Shown here: positions 1 through 7,667 of the stretch, piece after piece
How positions within the stretch are numbered: position 1 is the stretch's first letter
Layout: the number at the start of each line of letters is the position of its first letter
Source: Lewinellaceae bacterium
GTDB lineage: Bacteria > Bacteroidota > Bacteroidia > Chitinophagales > Saprospiraceae
Length of the DNA stretch: 26,556 nt
NCBI GenBank assembly: GCA_016713985.1
Contig: JADJOD010000046.1
Coordinates: forward strand, 1-26,556
Direction of reading: 5' to 3'
The notes under the pieces: model-generated
What the model saw: only the letters and a program-made list of their open reading frames with translations
What the model was told of the DNA's origin: nothing
Databases searched by the model: none
Made by a program: the position numbers and the translations under genes

Positions 1-1187
1 ACAAGATGAGCGACGAAAACAGGCTTCAGGTGCGCGAATACCTGTCGGCGTTATACAATATTTATATCAGCGACGTGGCGGAAAGCCGCAAAATTCAGGA
101 ATCTGAATTGCGCCTGATTGCCGACCGTTTTGACGGGCGAAGCGCGGAAAGTGCGCTAAAATCGCGGCTTATCGATAAAATAGCCTACGAAGACGAAGCC
201 TTCTCCCTGATGAAGAACAAAATCGGCCTGGATGATAAAGACAAACTTTACCGGGTGTCCATCGAGGATTATTTTGAAAACAAGGCCAAAAAATTTGATT
301 TTTCGGCCAAGGATAAAATCGCCGTGGTTTATGCGGAAGGCACGATCCGGGATGGCGACCGCGGAGAAGCGGGGGATATCCACGACGTGGAATACGTCAA
401 AATGCTCCGGGCCATCCGGAAAGACGATGCCGTAAAAGCCGTTGTTTTACGCGTCAACTCACCCGGCGGAAGTGTGCTGGCGAGTGAAAACATCCTCCGG
501 GAAATTATGCTTTGCAAAAAGGCGGGCAAACCGGTCATTGTCAGTATGGGCGACCTCGCCGCTTCAGGCGGATATTATATCGCCTGCCAGGCCGACAGCA
601 TTTTTGCAGAACCCGGCACCATTACCGGCTCGATCGGCGTCTTCGGCATGGTTCCGCTCCTGCAAAAAACGATGAAAGAAAACCTGGGTATCACGTACGA
701 CACGGTGCGCACGGGCAAATATTCCGCTTTCGGAACGCCTTTTTACGACTTCTCTCCGGAAGAAAGCGCCATCATCCAGACGCGTGTGGAAGCCATTTAT
801 GAAGATTTTTTGAAAAAAGTAGCCGAAGGGCGCCACATGACCCGCGACCAGGTGCATGAAATCGCCCAGGGGCGGGTATGGCCCGGATCAAAAGCCAAAG
901 AAATCGGCCTCGTGGACGATCTCGGCGGACTGGATCGCGCCATTGCATCGGCAGCCAAAATGGCCGGCGTGGAAAAATACCGCACCAGCGAATTCCCGCG
1001 CACCAAAACGGGTATCGAGCAGTTTATCGAACAGATTACCCACAAAAGCGACAAGGAAGACAATATCAAAGGCTGGCTGATCCGCTCGGAACTGGGCGAT
1101 ATGTATCCGCTGTACAAAACCCTGCGCGATTTCCGGAGCAACCAGGGTATTCAGGCAAGACTGCCGTATGAATTGATTATCAATTGA
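1..1187 (+). CDS. sppA: Signal peptide peptidase SppA, 67K type (5' truncated by window)
   Basis: This is the C-terminal part of a membrane-bound serine protease that degrades signal peptides left after secretion. The frame is open to the first base, so the ATG at 6 is probably internal and the N-terminal half, which should carry the membrane anchor and the catalytic lysine, lies outside the window. The visible part begins with the end of the first peptidase S49 repeat. The second S49 repeat then starts at KIAVVYAEG and contains RVNSPGGS and the nucleophile motif MGDLAASGGYY, with the serine codon at 564-566, followed by GTITGSIGVFG. The family assignment is firm because these blocks are highly specific. 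The gene stops at 1187, shortly before a long palindrome that probably terminates transcription. Confidence 0.93.
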   Translation, partial: KMSDENRLQVREYLSALYNIYISDVAESRKIQESELRLIADRFDGRSAESALKSRLIDKIAYEDEAFSLMKNKIGLDDKDKLYRVSIEDYFENKAKKFDFSAKDKIAVVYAEGTIRDGDRGEAGDIHDVEYVKMLRAIRKDDAVKAVVLRVNSPGGSVLASENILREIMLCKKAGKPVIVSMGDLAASGGYYIACQADSIFAEPGTITGSIGVFGMVPLLQKTMKENLGITYDTVRTGKYSAFGTPFYDFSPEESAIIQTRVEAIYEDFLKKVAEGRHMTRDQVHEIAQGRVWPGSKAKEIGLVDDLGGLDRAIASAAKMAGVEKYRTSEFPRTKTGIEQFIEQITHKSDKEDNIKGWLIRSELGDMYPLYKTLRDFRSNQGIQARLPYELIIN

Positions 1188-1203
1188 TTGGGAGTTTGTA
1201 GGG

Positions 1204-1353
1204 GGGGGGCGTCTCGTAAAATTGAACATTGGTCATTGAAAATTGAACATTGTACATTTTTTGATTTTTAAATTAAAATTAATAATTTTAAAATTGATAA
1301 TGTTCAATTTTCAATGACCAATTTTCAATGTTCAATTTTACGAGACGCCCCCC
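1204..1353. repeat. Long inverted repeat built from 7-bp units, between convergent genes
   Basis: Left arm 1204-1251 and right arm 1299-1353 are near-perfect reverse complements around an AT-rich loop of about 47 bp. Each arm starts with a G/C tract plus GCGTCTCGTAAA and continues as a strict 7-bp periodic array. On the left the units are ATTGAAC (1221), ATTGGTC (1228), ATTGAAA (1235), ATTGAAC (1242) and ATTGTAC (1249). On the right the complementary units are in register at 1302, 1309, 1316, 1323 and 1330. The arms differ by exactly one extra heptamer on the right. The RNA hairpin probably acts as a bidirectional terminator for sppA and the DUF4442 gene. The periodic design suggests a mobile or replication-slippage origin. 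Confidence 0.9.
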
Positions 1354-1826
1354 TTTTTTAGTTTAAACGACCAGGTCACCCACACCCTGGCCGCTTCGGC
1401 GCCATCGGGTAATCTGCCAATGGATGTCGCCCGGAAAACCGTCGCCTCGCCCGATTCGACGGCCTGCCGGATCACCTCCTGCAATTCCGCGCCCTGTTCG
1501 CAGGTAAACAACAACGTTCCCGATACTTTTTTCAAAAATGCCGCTTCTATGTTGGTGACAAGCATGGAGACCGGTGGTTTTTCCTGTAAGGCAGCCAGGG
1601 CGAGTAAACCGGTGGACATTTCAGCGGCGCCACACTGTGCCGCGAAATAAGTCGATTTGAACGGGTTTTGCGACCTCCATCCATAAGGAAGTTGCACCAC
1701 GCATCGCTTGCCGTCGAAAAACTTGAGCCCGATGCCCATAAACCAGGCGGCCGGCAGTTTCCAGAACATAAAAAAGCGAAATCGCAGCGGCGAATTGGCC
1801 AAACGAATAAATTGAGCGGTAGTCAT
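1338..1826 (-). CDS. DUF4442 hotdog-fold protein (putative acyl-CoA thioesterase-like)
   Basis: A 162-residue protein with the compact layout of DUF4442 hotdog-fold proteins: a hydrophobic/aromatic N-terminal helix, a strand region KRCVVQLPYGWRSQNPF, the central hotdog helix YFAAQCGAAEMSTGLLAL, and a C-terminal sheet. Proteins of this kind resemble acyl-CoA thioesterases, but the substrate is not known and no catalytic residue can be assigned with certainty. It is transcribed toward sppA. Its last four codons (GGVS) and stop codon lie inside the right arm of the heptamer palindrome, so the natural C-terminus may have been replaced when the repeat arose. A -7 promoter box lies at 1934-1941, about 110 bp upstream on the same strand. 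Confidence 0.72.
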   Translation of the reverse strand: MTTAQFIRLANSPLRFRFFMFWKLPAAWFMGIGLKFFDGKRCVVQLPYGWRSQNPFKSTYFAAQCGAAEMSTGLLALAALQEKPPVSMLVTNIEAAFLKKVSGTLLFTCEQGAELQEVIRQAVESGEATVFRATSIGRLPDGAEAARVWVTWSFKLKKGGVS

Positions 1827-1933
1827 AGGATATCGTAACGGGCAAGGGGTTCAGACAGATGGATTTTTCACTTTTGCGAAGCGCCGAGTTCGGGCAGCCG
1901 GGAATGAAACCCGGTATTCCGGAACCGGGAGAA

Positions 1934-1941
1934 CAAATGTA
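1934..1941 (-). promoter_or_regulatory. -7 promoter box for the DUF4442 gene
   Basis: Read on the minus strand this is TACATTTG, an exact match to the Bacteroidota -7 consensus TAnnTTTG. I find no good -33 TTG at the expected 19-21 base spacing, so the call is tentative. It points toward the DUF4442 start at 1826. Confidence 0.35.
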
Positions 1942-1975
1942 TTGTTTATAAAATCGTTATTTTTACCCGAATGCC

Positions 1976-2005
1976 TTGCATTTTTGAATATAATTCCCAA
2001 CTTTG
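1976..2005 (+). promoter_or_regulatory. Candidate promoter for the YkuK-like gene
   Basis: TTG at 1976-1978, a 19-base spacer, then CAACTTTG at 1998-2005, which differs from the -7 consensus TAnnTTTG by one base. It would give a 5' leader of roughly 80 bases before the ATG at 2091. Confidence 0.4.
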
Positions 2006-2090
2006 GCACCTAAACCCATAAAATCCCCCTTCGGCTAACAGTAAGTCAGTTCGTTCATATTCATTGAGTTAACCAAACAAATTGAATATT

Positions 2091-2561
2091 ATGGAGTGGA
2101 GACGGCTTAATGGCCAACGTATTGAACGTCCGCTGCTCGATGCAGTGGAAGACACCATCCAGCGGGAGACTGCTGCCGGGTACAAACTTAAAGTCTGTAT
2201 CGGCACCGACTCCCAGGTGATCGGCGAAGAAGTGCATTTTGCCACGGTCATTGTTTTCCTGCGGGAAAAACGGGGTGGATTTATGTTTATTTCCAATGAC
2301 AAAAATGCCCGGAAAATGACCCTTCGCGAGCGGATGATCCTTGAAGTGGGTCGTTCCGTCGAAGTGGCCTACCACCTTTGCCACCTGCTCGACCTGTACG
2401 ACGTGGCATTGGAGGTACACGCCGACATCAACACCGATCCCGCTTTCGAAAGCAATACCGCGCTGAAGGAAGCAATGGGGTACATCCTGAGCATGGGTTT
2501 TGTTTTTAAAGCCAAGCCGGATGCTTTTGCTTCGTCTTCCTGCGCCGACAAGGTGATCTGA
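2091..2561 (+). CDS. Ribonuclease H-like YkuK family protein (DUF458)
   Basis: A 156-residue protein. The motif KVCIGTDSQ at the start of the core sheet, with VHFATVIVFL on the next strand, and the later LEVHADINTDP strand match the RNase-H-like fold of the YkuK/DUF458 family, where acidic residues lie on adjacent strands. The Asp of GTDSQ and the acidic residues of HADINTD are the candidate metal ligands. The cellular substrate of this family is not established. I chose ATG 2091 over the in-frame TTG at 2082 because it begins the conserved region directly. The gene stands alone: a promoter-like element lies upstream and a strong terminator (2635-2678) follows. Confidence 0.8.
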   Translation: MEWRRLNGQRIERPLLDAVEDTIQRETAAGYKLKVCIGTDSQVIGEEVHFATVIVFLREKRGGFMFISNDKNARKMTLRERMILEVGRSVEVAYHLCHLLDLYDVALEVHADINTDPAFESNTALKEAMGYILSMGFVFKAKPDAFASSSCADKVI

Positions 2562-2634
2562 GCAGGATCGGCCGGGATTGTATGAGTAATAACTCTTATG
2601 CCTGATAAGAGACCGGGTATTATCACCCCCTTTG

Positions 2635-2678
2635 AAACGTATAAGCCCGGCTGATTTAGCCGGGCTTATACGTTTTTT
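2635..2678 (+). terminator. Strong intrinsic terminator after the YkuK-like gene
   Basis: A perfect 18-bp stem (2635-2652 pairing with 2658-2675) with the five-base loop GATTT is followed by a T run ending at 2678. A smaller 7-bp hairpin lies just upstream at 2593-2611. The stem flanks are A-rich on the left and T-rich on the right, so it may also work from the other side. Confidence 0.9.
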
Positions 2679-2775
2679 GCCGAACGGAGACATTCTTTCA
2701 TCTATTCCTTCCCAACTTCAATCAAACTTAGGGCAACTTTGCGGCGATTTTCATTCTCAAACACAACTACAGGCC

Positions 2776-4095
2776 ATGAAGAGATTCATCTTGCTCTTTC
2801 CTCTTTGTATTTTATTCATTTCATCTGCTTTCGGGCAGAACATCCGGTTTGTTGAATACGACCTGCCGAATGGATTAAAGGTTCTTCTGCACGAAGACCA
2901 CACCACCCCGATTGTTGCCGTTTCGGTCATGTACCACGTCGGCTCCAAAAACGAAAAACCCGACCGCACCGGCTTTGCGCACTTCTTCGAACACCTGCTG
3001 TTTGAAGGTTCGGAAAACATCAAACGCGGCGAGTTTGACGACTATATCAACAACGCCGGCGGCAGCAACAACGCCAATACAACCTACGACCGCACGTTTT
3101 ACTACGAAGTTTTGCCCAGCAATCAACTCGCTTTGGGTCTCTGGCTGGAAAGTGAACGTATGTTGCATGCCCGGGTGGAAAACGTCGGCATCGAAACACA
3201 ACGCCAGGTTGTAAAAGAAGAACGCCGCCAACGTATTGACAATCAGCCGTATGGCCGCGTATTGGAAGAAACGATGGTGCGTACTTTTCAGGCGCATCCT
3301 TACCGCCACTCCACCATCGGCTCCATGGACCACCTCGATGCCGCGAAGGAAGAAGACTACAAACAGTTCTACAAGGATTTTTACCGCCCGGACAATGCCA
3401 TTCTTTCCATTGCGGGAGACATCGACATCGAGCAGACCAAAAAATTGGTAGACGCCTATTTTAAAAGTATCCCGCGTGGAACCGGGACCATCGCGCGGAA
3501 ATTCGCGCAGGAGCCTCCGCTTACCAAAGAAGTGCGGGATACGGTGTACGACAACGTTCAGTTGCCCGCCGTGATCTTTAGTTATCATATTCCCGCCCAG
3601 GGATCAAAAGATTCCTACGCCCTGAAAATGCTGGGTATGCTGCTGAGCCAGGGTGAAAGCAGCCGGATGAACAAATCCATTGTGGATGAGCAGCAAAAAG
3701 CGGTTTTTGCGGGTTCGTTTCCCTTCGAACTGGAAGACCCGGGAGCCAACATTGCATTTGCCGTGGCCAATGTGGGGACGGAACCCGCAGAACTGGAAAA
3801 AGCGATGGATGCCGTCATAACGGATGTACAAACCAACCTGATTTCGGAACAAGATTTCCAAAAACTGCAAAACCAGGTTGAAAACGACTTCGTAACCTCC
3901 AACAACACCGTTCGTGGTATTGCCGAAAGCCTCGCCAACTACGAAATGTACTACGGAGATGCCAATCTGGTGAACACGGAACTGGAACGTTACCGCGCCG
4001 TCACCCGGGAAGATATCAAACGGGTGGCCAACCAGTATTACAAAAAGAACGGCCGCGTCGTGTTGTATTGGTTGCCGAAATCCAAACAACCTTAA
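2776..4095 (+). CDS. Secreted M16 family zinc peptidase (catalytic subunit)
   Basis: A 439-residue insulinase/pitrilysin-type peptidase. A signal peptide is evident at residues 1-20 (MKRF, hydrophobic stretch, AFG|Q), which decides the start at 2776 rather than an in-frame ATG at 2632 that would translate through the terminator. The inverted zinc motif HFFEH (H69, E72, H73) is intact, and the third ligand is probably E149 in VVKEERRQR, about 76 residues later as the family requires. The C-terminal half is the second M16 domain. The adjacent gene encodes an M16 partner lacking the zinc motif. Such tandem pairs commonly form a catalytic/regulatory heterodimer, and here both would act in the periplasm on unfolded peptides. 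The 35-bp gap to the next gene implies co-transcription. Confidence 0.93.
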   Translation: MKRFILLFPLCILFISSAFGQNIRFVEYDLPNGLKVLLHEDHTTPIVAVSVMYHVGSKNEKPDRTGFAHFFEHLLFEGSENIKRGEFDDYINNAGGSNNANTTYDRTFYYEVLPSNQLALGLWLESERMLHARVENVGIETQRQVVKEERRQRIDNQPYGRVLEETMVRTFQAHPYRHSTIGSMDHLDAAKEEDYKQFYKDFYRPDNAILSIAGDIDIEQTKKLVDAYFKSIPRGTGTIARKFAQEPPLTKEVRDTVYDNVQLPAVIFSYHIPAQGSKDSYALKMLGMLLSQGESSRMNKSIVDEQQKAVFAGSFPFELEDPGANIAFAVANVGTEPAELEKAMDAVITDVQTNLISEQDFQKLQNQVENDFVTSNNTVRGIAESLANYEMYYGDANLVNTELERYRAVTREDIKRVANQYYKKNGRVVLYWLPKSKQP

Positions 4096-4130
4096 TATTC
4101 AGCATTAACCAACCAGCAATTTCACATACA

Positions 4131-6263
4131 ATGAAGCATTTTTCAAAAATAACGGCTGTCATTGCCTTTTTTATAGCCACAGCAATTTCCTCTACCCTGA
4201 ACGCCCAAACTCCAAGCGGCGCACCTGCGATCCCGACGCCTGCCGGCGACGTACGCAAAGGTGCACCCACACCGGGTTCGGCTCCGAAAATTCAGATCGG
4301 CAAAGCGGAAACCTTCAAACTCGACAACGGACTGACGGTTATCGTTGTGGAAAACCACAAGTTGCCCACGGTTTCTTTCCAGATATTTGTGGATGGCGAC
4401 CCGATCGTGGAAAAAGACGCAGCGGGTTATGTACAAATGATGGGTGAACTGCTTTCGAAAGGCACCAAAACGCGCAGCAAATCACAAATCGACGAACAGG
4501 TCGATTTCCTCGGCGCTTCCCTTTCGTCCGGCTCCAGCGGCGTTAACGGCTCCTGCCTGACCAAACACTCGACCAAATTGCTCGAGATCATGTCCGACGT
4601 GTTGCTTAACCCCACCTTCCCGACGGAAGAACTCGACAAAGCCAAACGCCGTCAGGAAAGCAACCTCGCCCAGGCCAAAGATGACGCCAATTCTATTGCC
4701 GGCAACGTCGGTTCCGTATTGCGCTACGGGAAAGACCATCCCTATGGCGAGATCATGACCGAAGCGACCCTCGCAAAGATCAGCCTGGAGCAGATCCAGG
4801 GCCATTACAATACGTATTTCAAACCGAACATCTCGTATTTTGTCGTGGTTGGCGATATTTCAAAAGCCACGGCTGAAAAATACGCAAAACAGTATTTCGG
4901 TTCCTGGAAACGCGGCGACGTACCCAAACACAAATACGGCGTACCGCGCCCTCCGGCTAAAACGGAAGTCAGTTTTGTCAGCAAGCCGGGCGCCGTTCAA
5001 TCGGTGATCAACATTACTTATCCCGTTGACTTGTTGCCCGGCACAACGGAAGCCATACACAACCGTGTGACCAACGCCTTGTTCAACAGTTATTTCAACA
5101 ACCGTATCAATGCCAACCTTCGGGAAGGGCACGGCTGGACCTACGGCGCGCGCAGTTCGCTGAACCCCGACAGGCTGGTGGGATCTTTCAACGCGACCGC
5201 CAGCGTCCGCAACGCCGTTACCGATAGTTCCATCGTGGAACTGTTTAAGGAAATGGAGCGCCTGCGCAACGAAAAAGTACCCGAACAGGAACTGCAGGTG
5301 GTGAAAAACGTATTGACCGGACAGTTTTCCCAAAGCCTCGAACAACCCGGTACCGTAGCCAACTTCGCGCTTACCACCGCGCGGTACAGTTTGCCGGCTG
5401 ATTATTATGAAAAATACCTCGAAGTATTGCAAAACGTCAGCCCGGACGACCTGATGGCTACTGCCAAAAAATACATCACCCCCGGGAATGCCCATATTTT
5501 GGTGGTCGGCAATAAGGATGAAGTAGCGGAACGCCTCAAGCCGTTCTCCATGTCGGGAGGCAAAGTGAATTTCTACGATGTTTACGGCAACCCTGTCCAG
5601 GACAATAAAACGGCCCTTCCTGCCGGCATGACTGCCGAAAAAGTGATCGAAGATTACGTGAATGCGATCGGCGGTATGGCAAAAATCAATACGATCAAAG
5701 ACATGCAAATGACCAGTGTGATGAAAACACCGGGCCCGGAGTTTGTCATCAAAGTCTGGCAAAAAGGCGGCAAAATTGCAACGGAAATGGCCATGAACGG
5801 CCAAATCATCAACAGCCGCAAATATGACGGCGCCAAAGGAAACGAATCCGGCATGGGCGGCGCGCGCGACCTGGAAGGTGAGGACCTGATGGATTTGAAG
5901 GAACAAGCCGCTTTTTGCAAAGAGGCCGGTTATGTATCCGGTGGATACAAACTTACCCTGAAAGGCCTGGAAGCGATCAACGGCAGCAATGCCTACGTGA
6001 TCGAACTGGAACGCCCGGACGGCAAAAAATCCACGGAATACTACGACATGAAGACCAGCCTGAAAATTCGCGAGGTCAGCATGGTGCCAGGCCCCGAAGG
6101 TCCGACATCCATGACTAATGATTTTTCCGATTATAAAGAAACCGGAGGTGTGTTGTTTCCCAATATCGTGGCGATTTCAGGCATTTTCCCGATGCCGGTA
6201 AAGGCAGTTGTAAGCGAGATAAAAGTGAATGCCGGAATTGAAGACGCGGTTTTCAAACTTTAA
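4131..6263 (+). CDS. Secreted M16 family protein, non-catalytic, with C-terminal LolA-like domain
   Basis: A 710-residue protein with a signal peptide (MKHFSK, hydrophobic stretch, LNAQ) that supports the start at 4131. Residues of about 55-480 form two M16 domains beginning at FKLDNGLTVIVVENHKLPTVSF. The place of the zinc motif is taken by AGYVQMMGELLSKGT, so neither histidine is present and the protein should be proteolytically inactive. GWTYGARSSL is the typical substrate-binding block of the non-catalytic M16 partner. A further region of about 190 residues, starting around VIEDYVNAIGGMAKI, is rich in beta strands and resembles the LolA-like lipoprotein-carrier fold often appended to these proteins in Bacteroidota; that part is inference. 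It probably pairs with the catalytic M16 protein encoded immediately upstream. Confidence 0.88.
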   Translation: MKHFSKITAVIAFFIATAISSTLNAQTPSGAPAIPTPAGDVRKGAPTPGSAPKIQIGKAETFKLDNGLTVIVVENHKLPTVSFQIFVDGDPIVEKDAAGYVQMMGELLSKGTKTRSKSQIDEQVDFLGASLSSGSSGVNGSCLTKHSTKLLEIMSDVLLNPTFPTEELDKAKRRQESNLAQAKDDANSIAGNVGSVLRYGKDHPYGEIMTEATLAKISLEQIQGHYNTYFKPNISYFVVVGDISKATAEKYAKQYFGSWKRGDVPKHKYGVPRPPAKTEVSFVSKPGAVQSVINITYPVDLLPGTTEAIHNRVTNALFNSYFNNRINANLREGHGWTYGARSSLNPDRLVGSFNATASVRNAVTDSSIVELFKEMERLRNEKVPEQELQVVKNVLTGQFSQSLEQPGTVANFALTTARYSLPADYYEKYLEVLQNVSPDDLMATAKKYITPGNAHILVVGNKDEVAERLKPFSMSGGKVNFYDVYGNPVQDNKTALPAGMTAEKVIEDYVNAIGGMAKINTIKDMQMTSVMKTPGPEFVIKVWQKGGKIATEMAMNGQIINSRKYDGAKGNESGMGGARDLEGEDLMDLKEQAAFCKEAGYVSGGYKLTLKGLEAINGSNAYVIELERPDGKKSTEYYDMKTSLKIREVSMVPGPEGPTSMTNDFSDYKETGGVLFPNIVAISGIFPMPVKAVVSEIKVNAGIEDAVFKL

Positions 6264-6301
6264 TTGAAACGGCTATTCCGGTTTACAATTACTATTTTTG
6301 C

Positions 6302-6332
6302 ACACCCTGTTGCCCGGCAACAGGGTGTTTTT
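6302..6332 (+). terminator. Intrinsic terminator after the M16 pair
   Basis: A stem of about 12 bp (ACACCCTGTTGC pairing with GCAACAGGGTGT, 6302-6328) with a three-base loop, followed by a T-rich stretch. It separates the M16 operon from yajC. A -7-like TATTTTTG lies just before it at 6293-6300, but the start point it implies would fall inside the hairpin. Confidence 0.85.
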
Positions 6333-6354
6333 CTTTCATAACTAATTGATAACC

Positions 6355-6656
6355 ATGTTACAATTTATTTTTTTACAGACCCAGCAACCGCAAGGCGGAG
6401 GTGGATACCTGACCATGCTTTTCCCTTTTCTCATACTGATTGTATTTTATTTTTTCCTGATTCGCCCCCAGGTCAAAAAACAAAAGGAGCAGCAGAAATT
6501 TGTCGAAAGCCTGAAAGAAGGGATGGAAGTCGTCACCAATTCCGGCATTATCGGCCGGATCACCAAAATCGACGGCAATATTGTGCGCCTGATGGTGGAT
6601 GAAAAACCTTTATTCGAATTGTAAAACAGTCCATTACCGGAGAATACAATCCATAA
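6355..6656 (+). CDS. yajC: Preprotein translocase subunit YajC (single-base frameshift near the 3' end)
   Basis: YajC is the small single-span inner-membrane subunit associated with SecDF. The protein shows a Gln/Gly-rich N-terminus, one membrane helix (LTMLFPFLILIVFYFFLIRP), then the charged QVKKQKEQQKFVESLKEG and the hallmark EVVTNSGIIGRI. As written the frame ends at 6624 with the odd tail KPLFEL. If one A is restored to the five-A run at 6602-6606, the frame continues as DEKTFIRIVKQSITGEYNP and stops at 6654-6656, which is the usual YajC C-terminus of this group. The coordinates given cover that restored frame. The start is ATG 6355 rather than the TTG at 6346. The next gene begins 11 bases after the restored stop. 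Confidence 0.88.
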
Positions 6657-6667
6657 CAGGCGGGAAT

Positions 6668-7534
6668 ATGTGGTATAAAGCCCTTTTGCTTCTGACCCTG
6701 TATTTGCTGCCGGCCGTATTGCCTGCACAAAGTCCCTGGACGCGCAGCAAAGCGGGATTTTATACCCAGGCCGCCTGGCATTTTATTCCGGCGTATACGA
6801 GTTTGTTTTCTCCCCTGGAAGGTATCATCAATCCCGGCCCGTTCGATTTTCCGCTGGACCGGGAGTTGTCCGAAAGCACCTTTCAACTGTATGGAGAGTA
6901 CGGAATTACCAAAAAAACAACCCTGGTCGCTTCCCTGCCTTTCCGGTTTTTAAAAGCGGGCAGGTTTCTGGGAAATTTTGCCACCCCGGAAACGCAGGAA
7001 GGATCCCTGAGTGGTTTGGGTAATGTGTCGCTGGGGGTTCGCCGGGCGATTTTGGAAGGTAATGTCCGGCTTACCGGCTCCATACGTATCGACCTTCCGG
7101 TGGACCGTTATGACGACGCAACCGGTCTGAGTACCGGCTACAAGGCCTGGACGATTCTTCCTATGCTCAGTACAGGTATGGGTTTTCGCCGGAGTTACTG
7201 GTTTGGTTATGCCGGCTACGGCATCCGGACCAACGATTTCAGTCACTATATGGACCTTGGTATCGAAGGCGGGTTCCGTATCAAAAAGGTGTGGCTGATC
7301 GGTTTTTCCGAATGGTTACATTCCTTTAAAAACGGCGACGTGGCCCTTCCGTTCCGCAACCGCCTGACCGGCCTGTATGTCAATGATCAGGCCTGGCTTT
7401 CCTTGGGCTTCAAGGGCATTGTGGAGTTCAACCGGTTCTGGGGGGTGTTCCTTTCCGCTGCCGGCGCTGCCGACGGGCAATGGGTGCCGAAACGCCCGGG
7501 CTTCGGCGCCGGCTGTTATTTTAAATGGGATTAG
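6668..7534 (+). CDS. Outer-membrane beta-barrel-like protein with signal peptide, function unknown
   Basis: A 288-residue protein. ATG 6668 opens a clear signal peptide (MWYKALLLLTLYLLPAVLPAQ), so the earlier in-frame ATG at 6599 inside yajC is rejected. The mature part is a run of alternating aromatic/Gly strands (for example FQLYGEYGITKKTTLVASLPF, LGNVSLGVRRAIL, YWFGYAGYGIRT) ending in an aromatic residue pair (CYFKWD), as expected for an outer-membrane barrel. The strand pattern recalls the MetA-pathway/transporter-like barrel family, but I cannot assign a substrate. It lies directly behind yajC and is probably co-transcribed with it. Confidence 0.7.
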   Translation: MWYKALLLLTLYLLPAVLPAQSPWTRSKAGFYTQAAWHFIPAYTSLFSPLEGIINPGPFDFPLDRELSESTFQLYGEYGITKKTTLVASLPFRFLKAGRFLGNFATPETQEGSLSGLGNVSLGVRRAILEGNVRLTGSIRIDLPVDRYDDATGLSTGYKAWTILPMLSTGMGFRRSYWFGYAGYGIRTNDFSHYMDLGIEGGFRIKKVWLIGFSEWLHSFKNGDVALPFRNRLTGLYVNDQAWLSLGFKGIVEFNRFWGVFLSAAGAADGQWVPKRPGFGAGCYFKWD

Positions 7535-7667
7535 CGCCTTCCGAAGCCGGATTTTCCGGCCATTTGGCGAAAAAAAATCCCGCCTCGTCGGTAAAACCGT
7601 ACTTCATGGCCCCGACTCCGAGCATTTTTGCCTGCATATTTTTCTAAACCAAATATTCTTGTCAACA

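Noticed and set aside
2632..2775. Upstream start of the M16 peptidase at 2632
   Set aside because: It would translate through the terminator hairpin and place the signal peptide 48 residues inside the protein.
2875..3588. Long minus-strand open frame opposite the M16 peptidase (and a similar one at 4860-5906)
   Set aside because: Both are antisense shadows of strongly supported M16 coding sequence and have no recognisable domains.
6601..6610. Programmed -1 frameshift in yajC
   Set aside because: A tandem slippery heptamer would need A AAA AAC; the site is GAA AAA CCT and the P-site codon cannot re-pair after a -1 slip. A missing base is simpler.
7377..7667. Upstream extension of the TIGR00266 frame
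   Set aside because: The extension overlaps the barrel-protein gene in another frame and lacks family similarity; ATG 7668 fits the family start.
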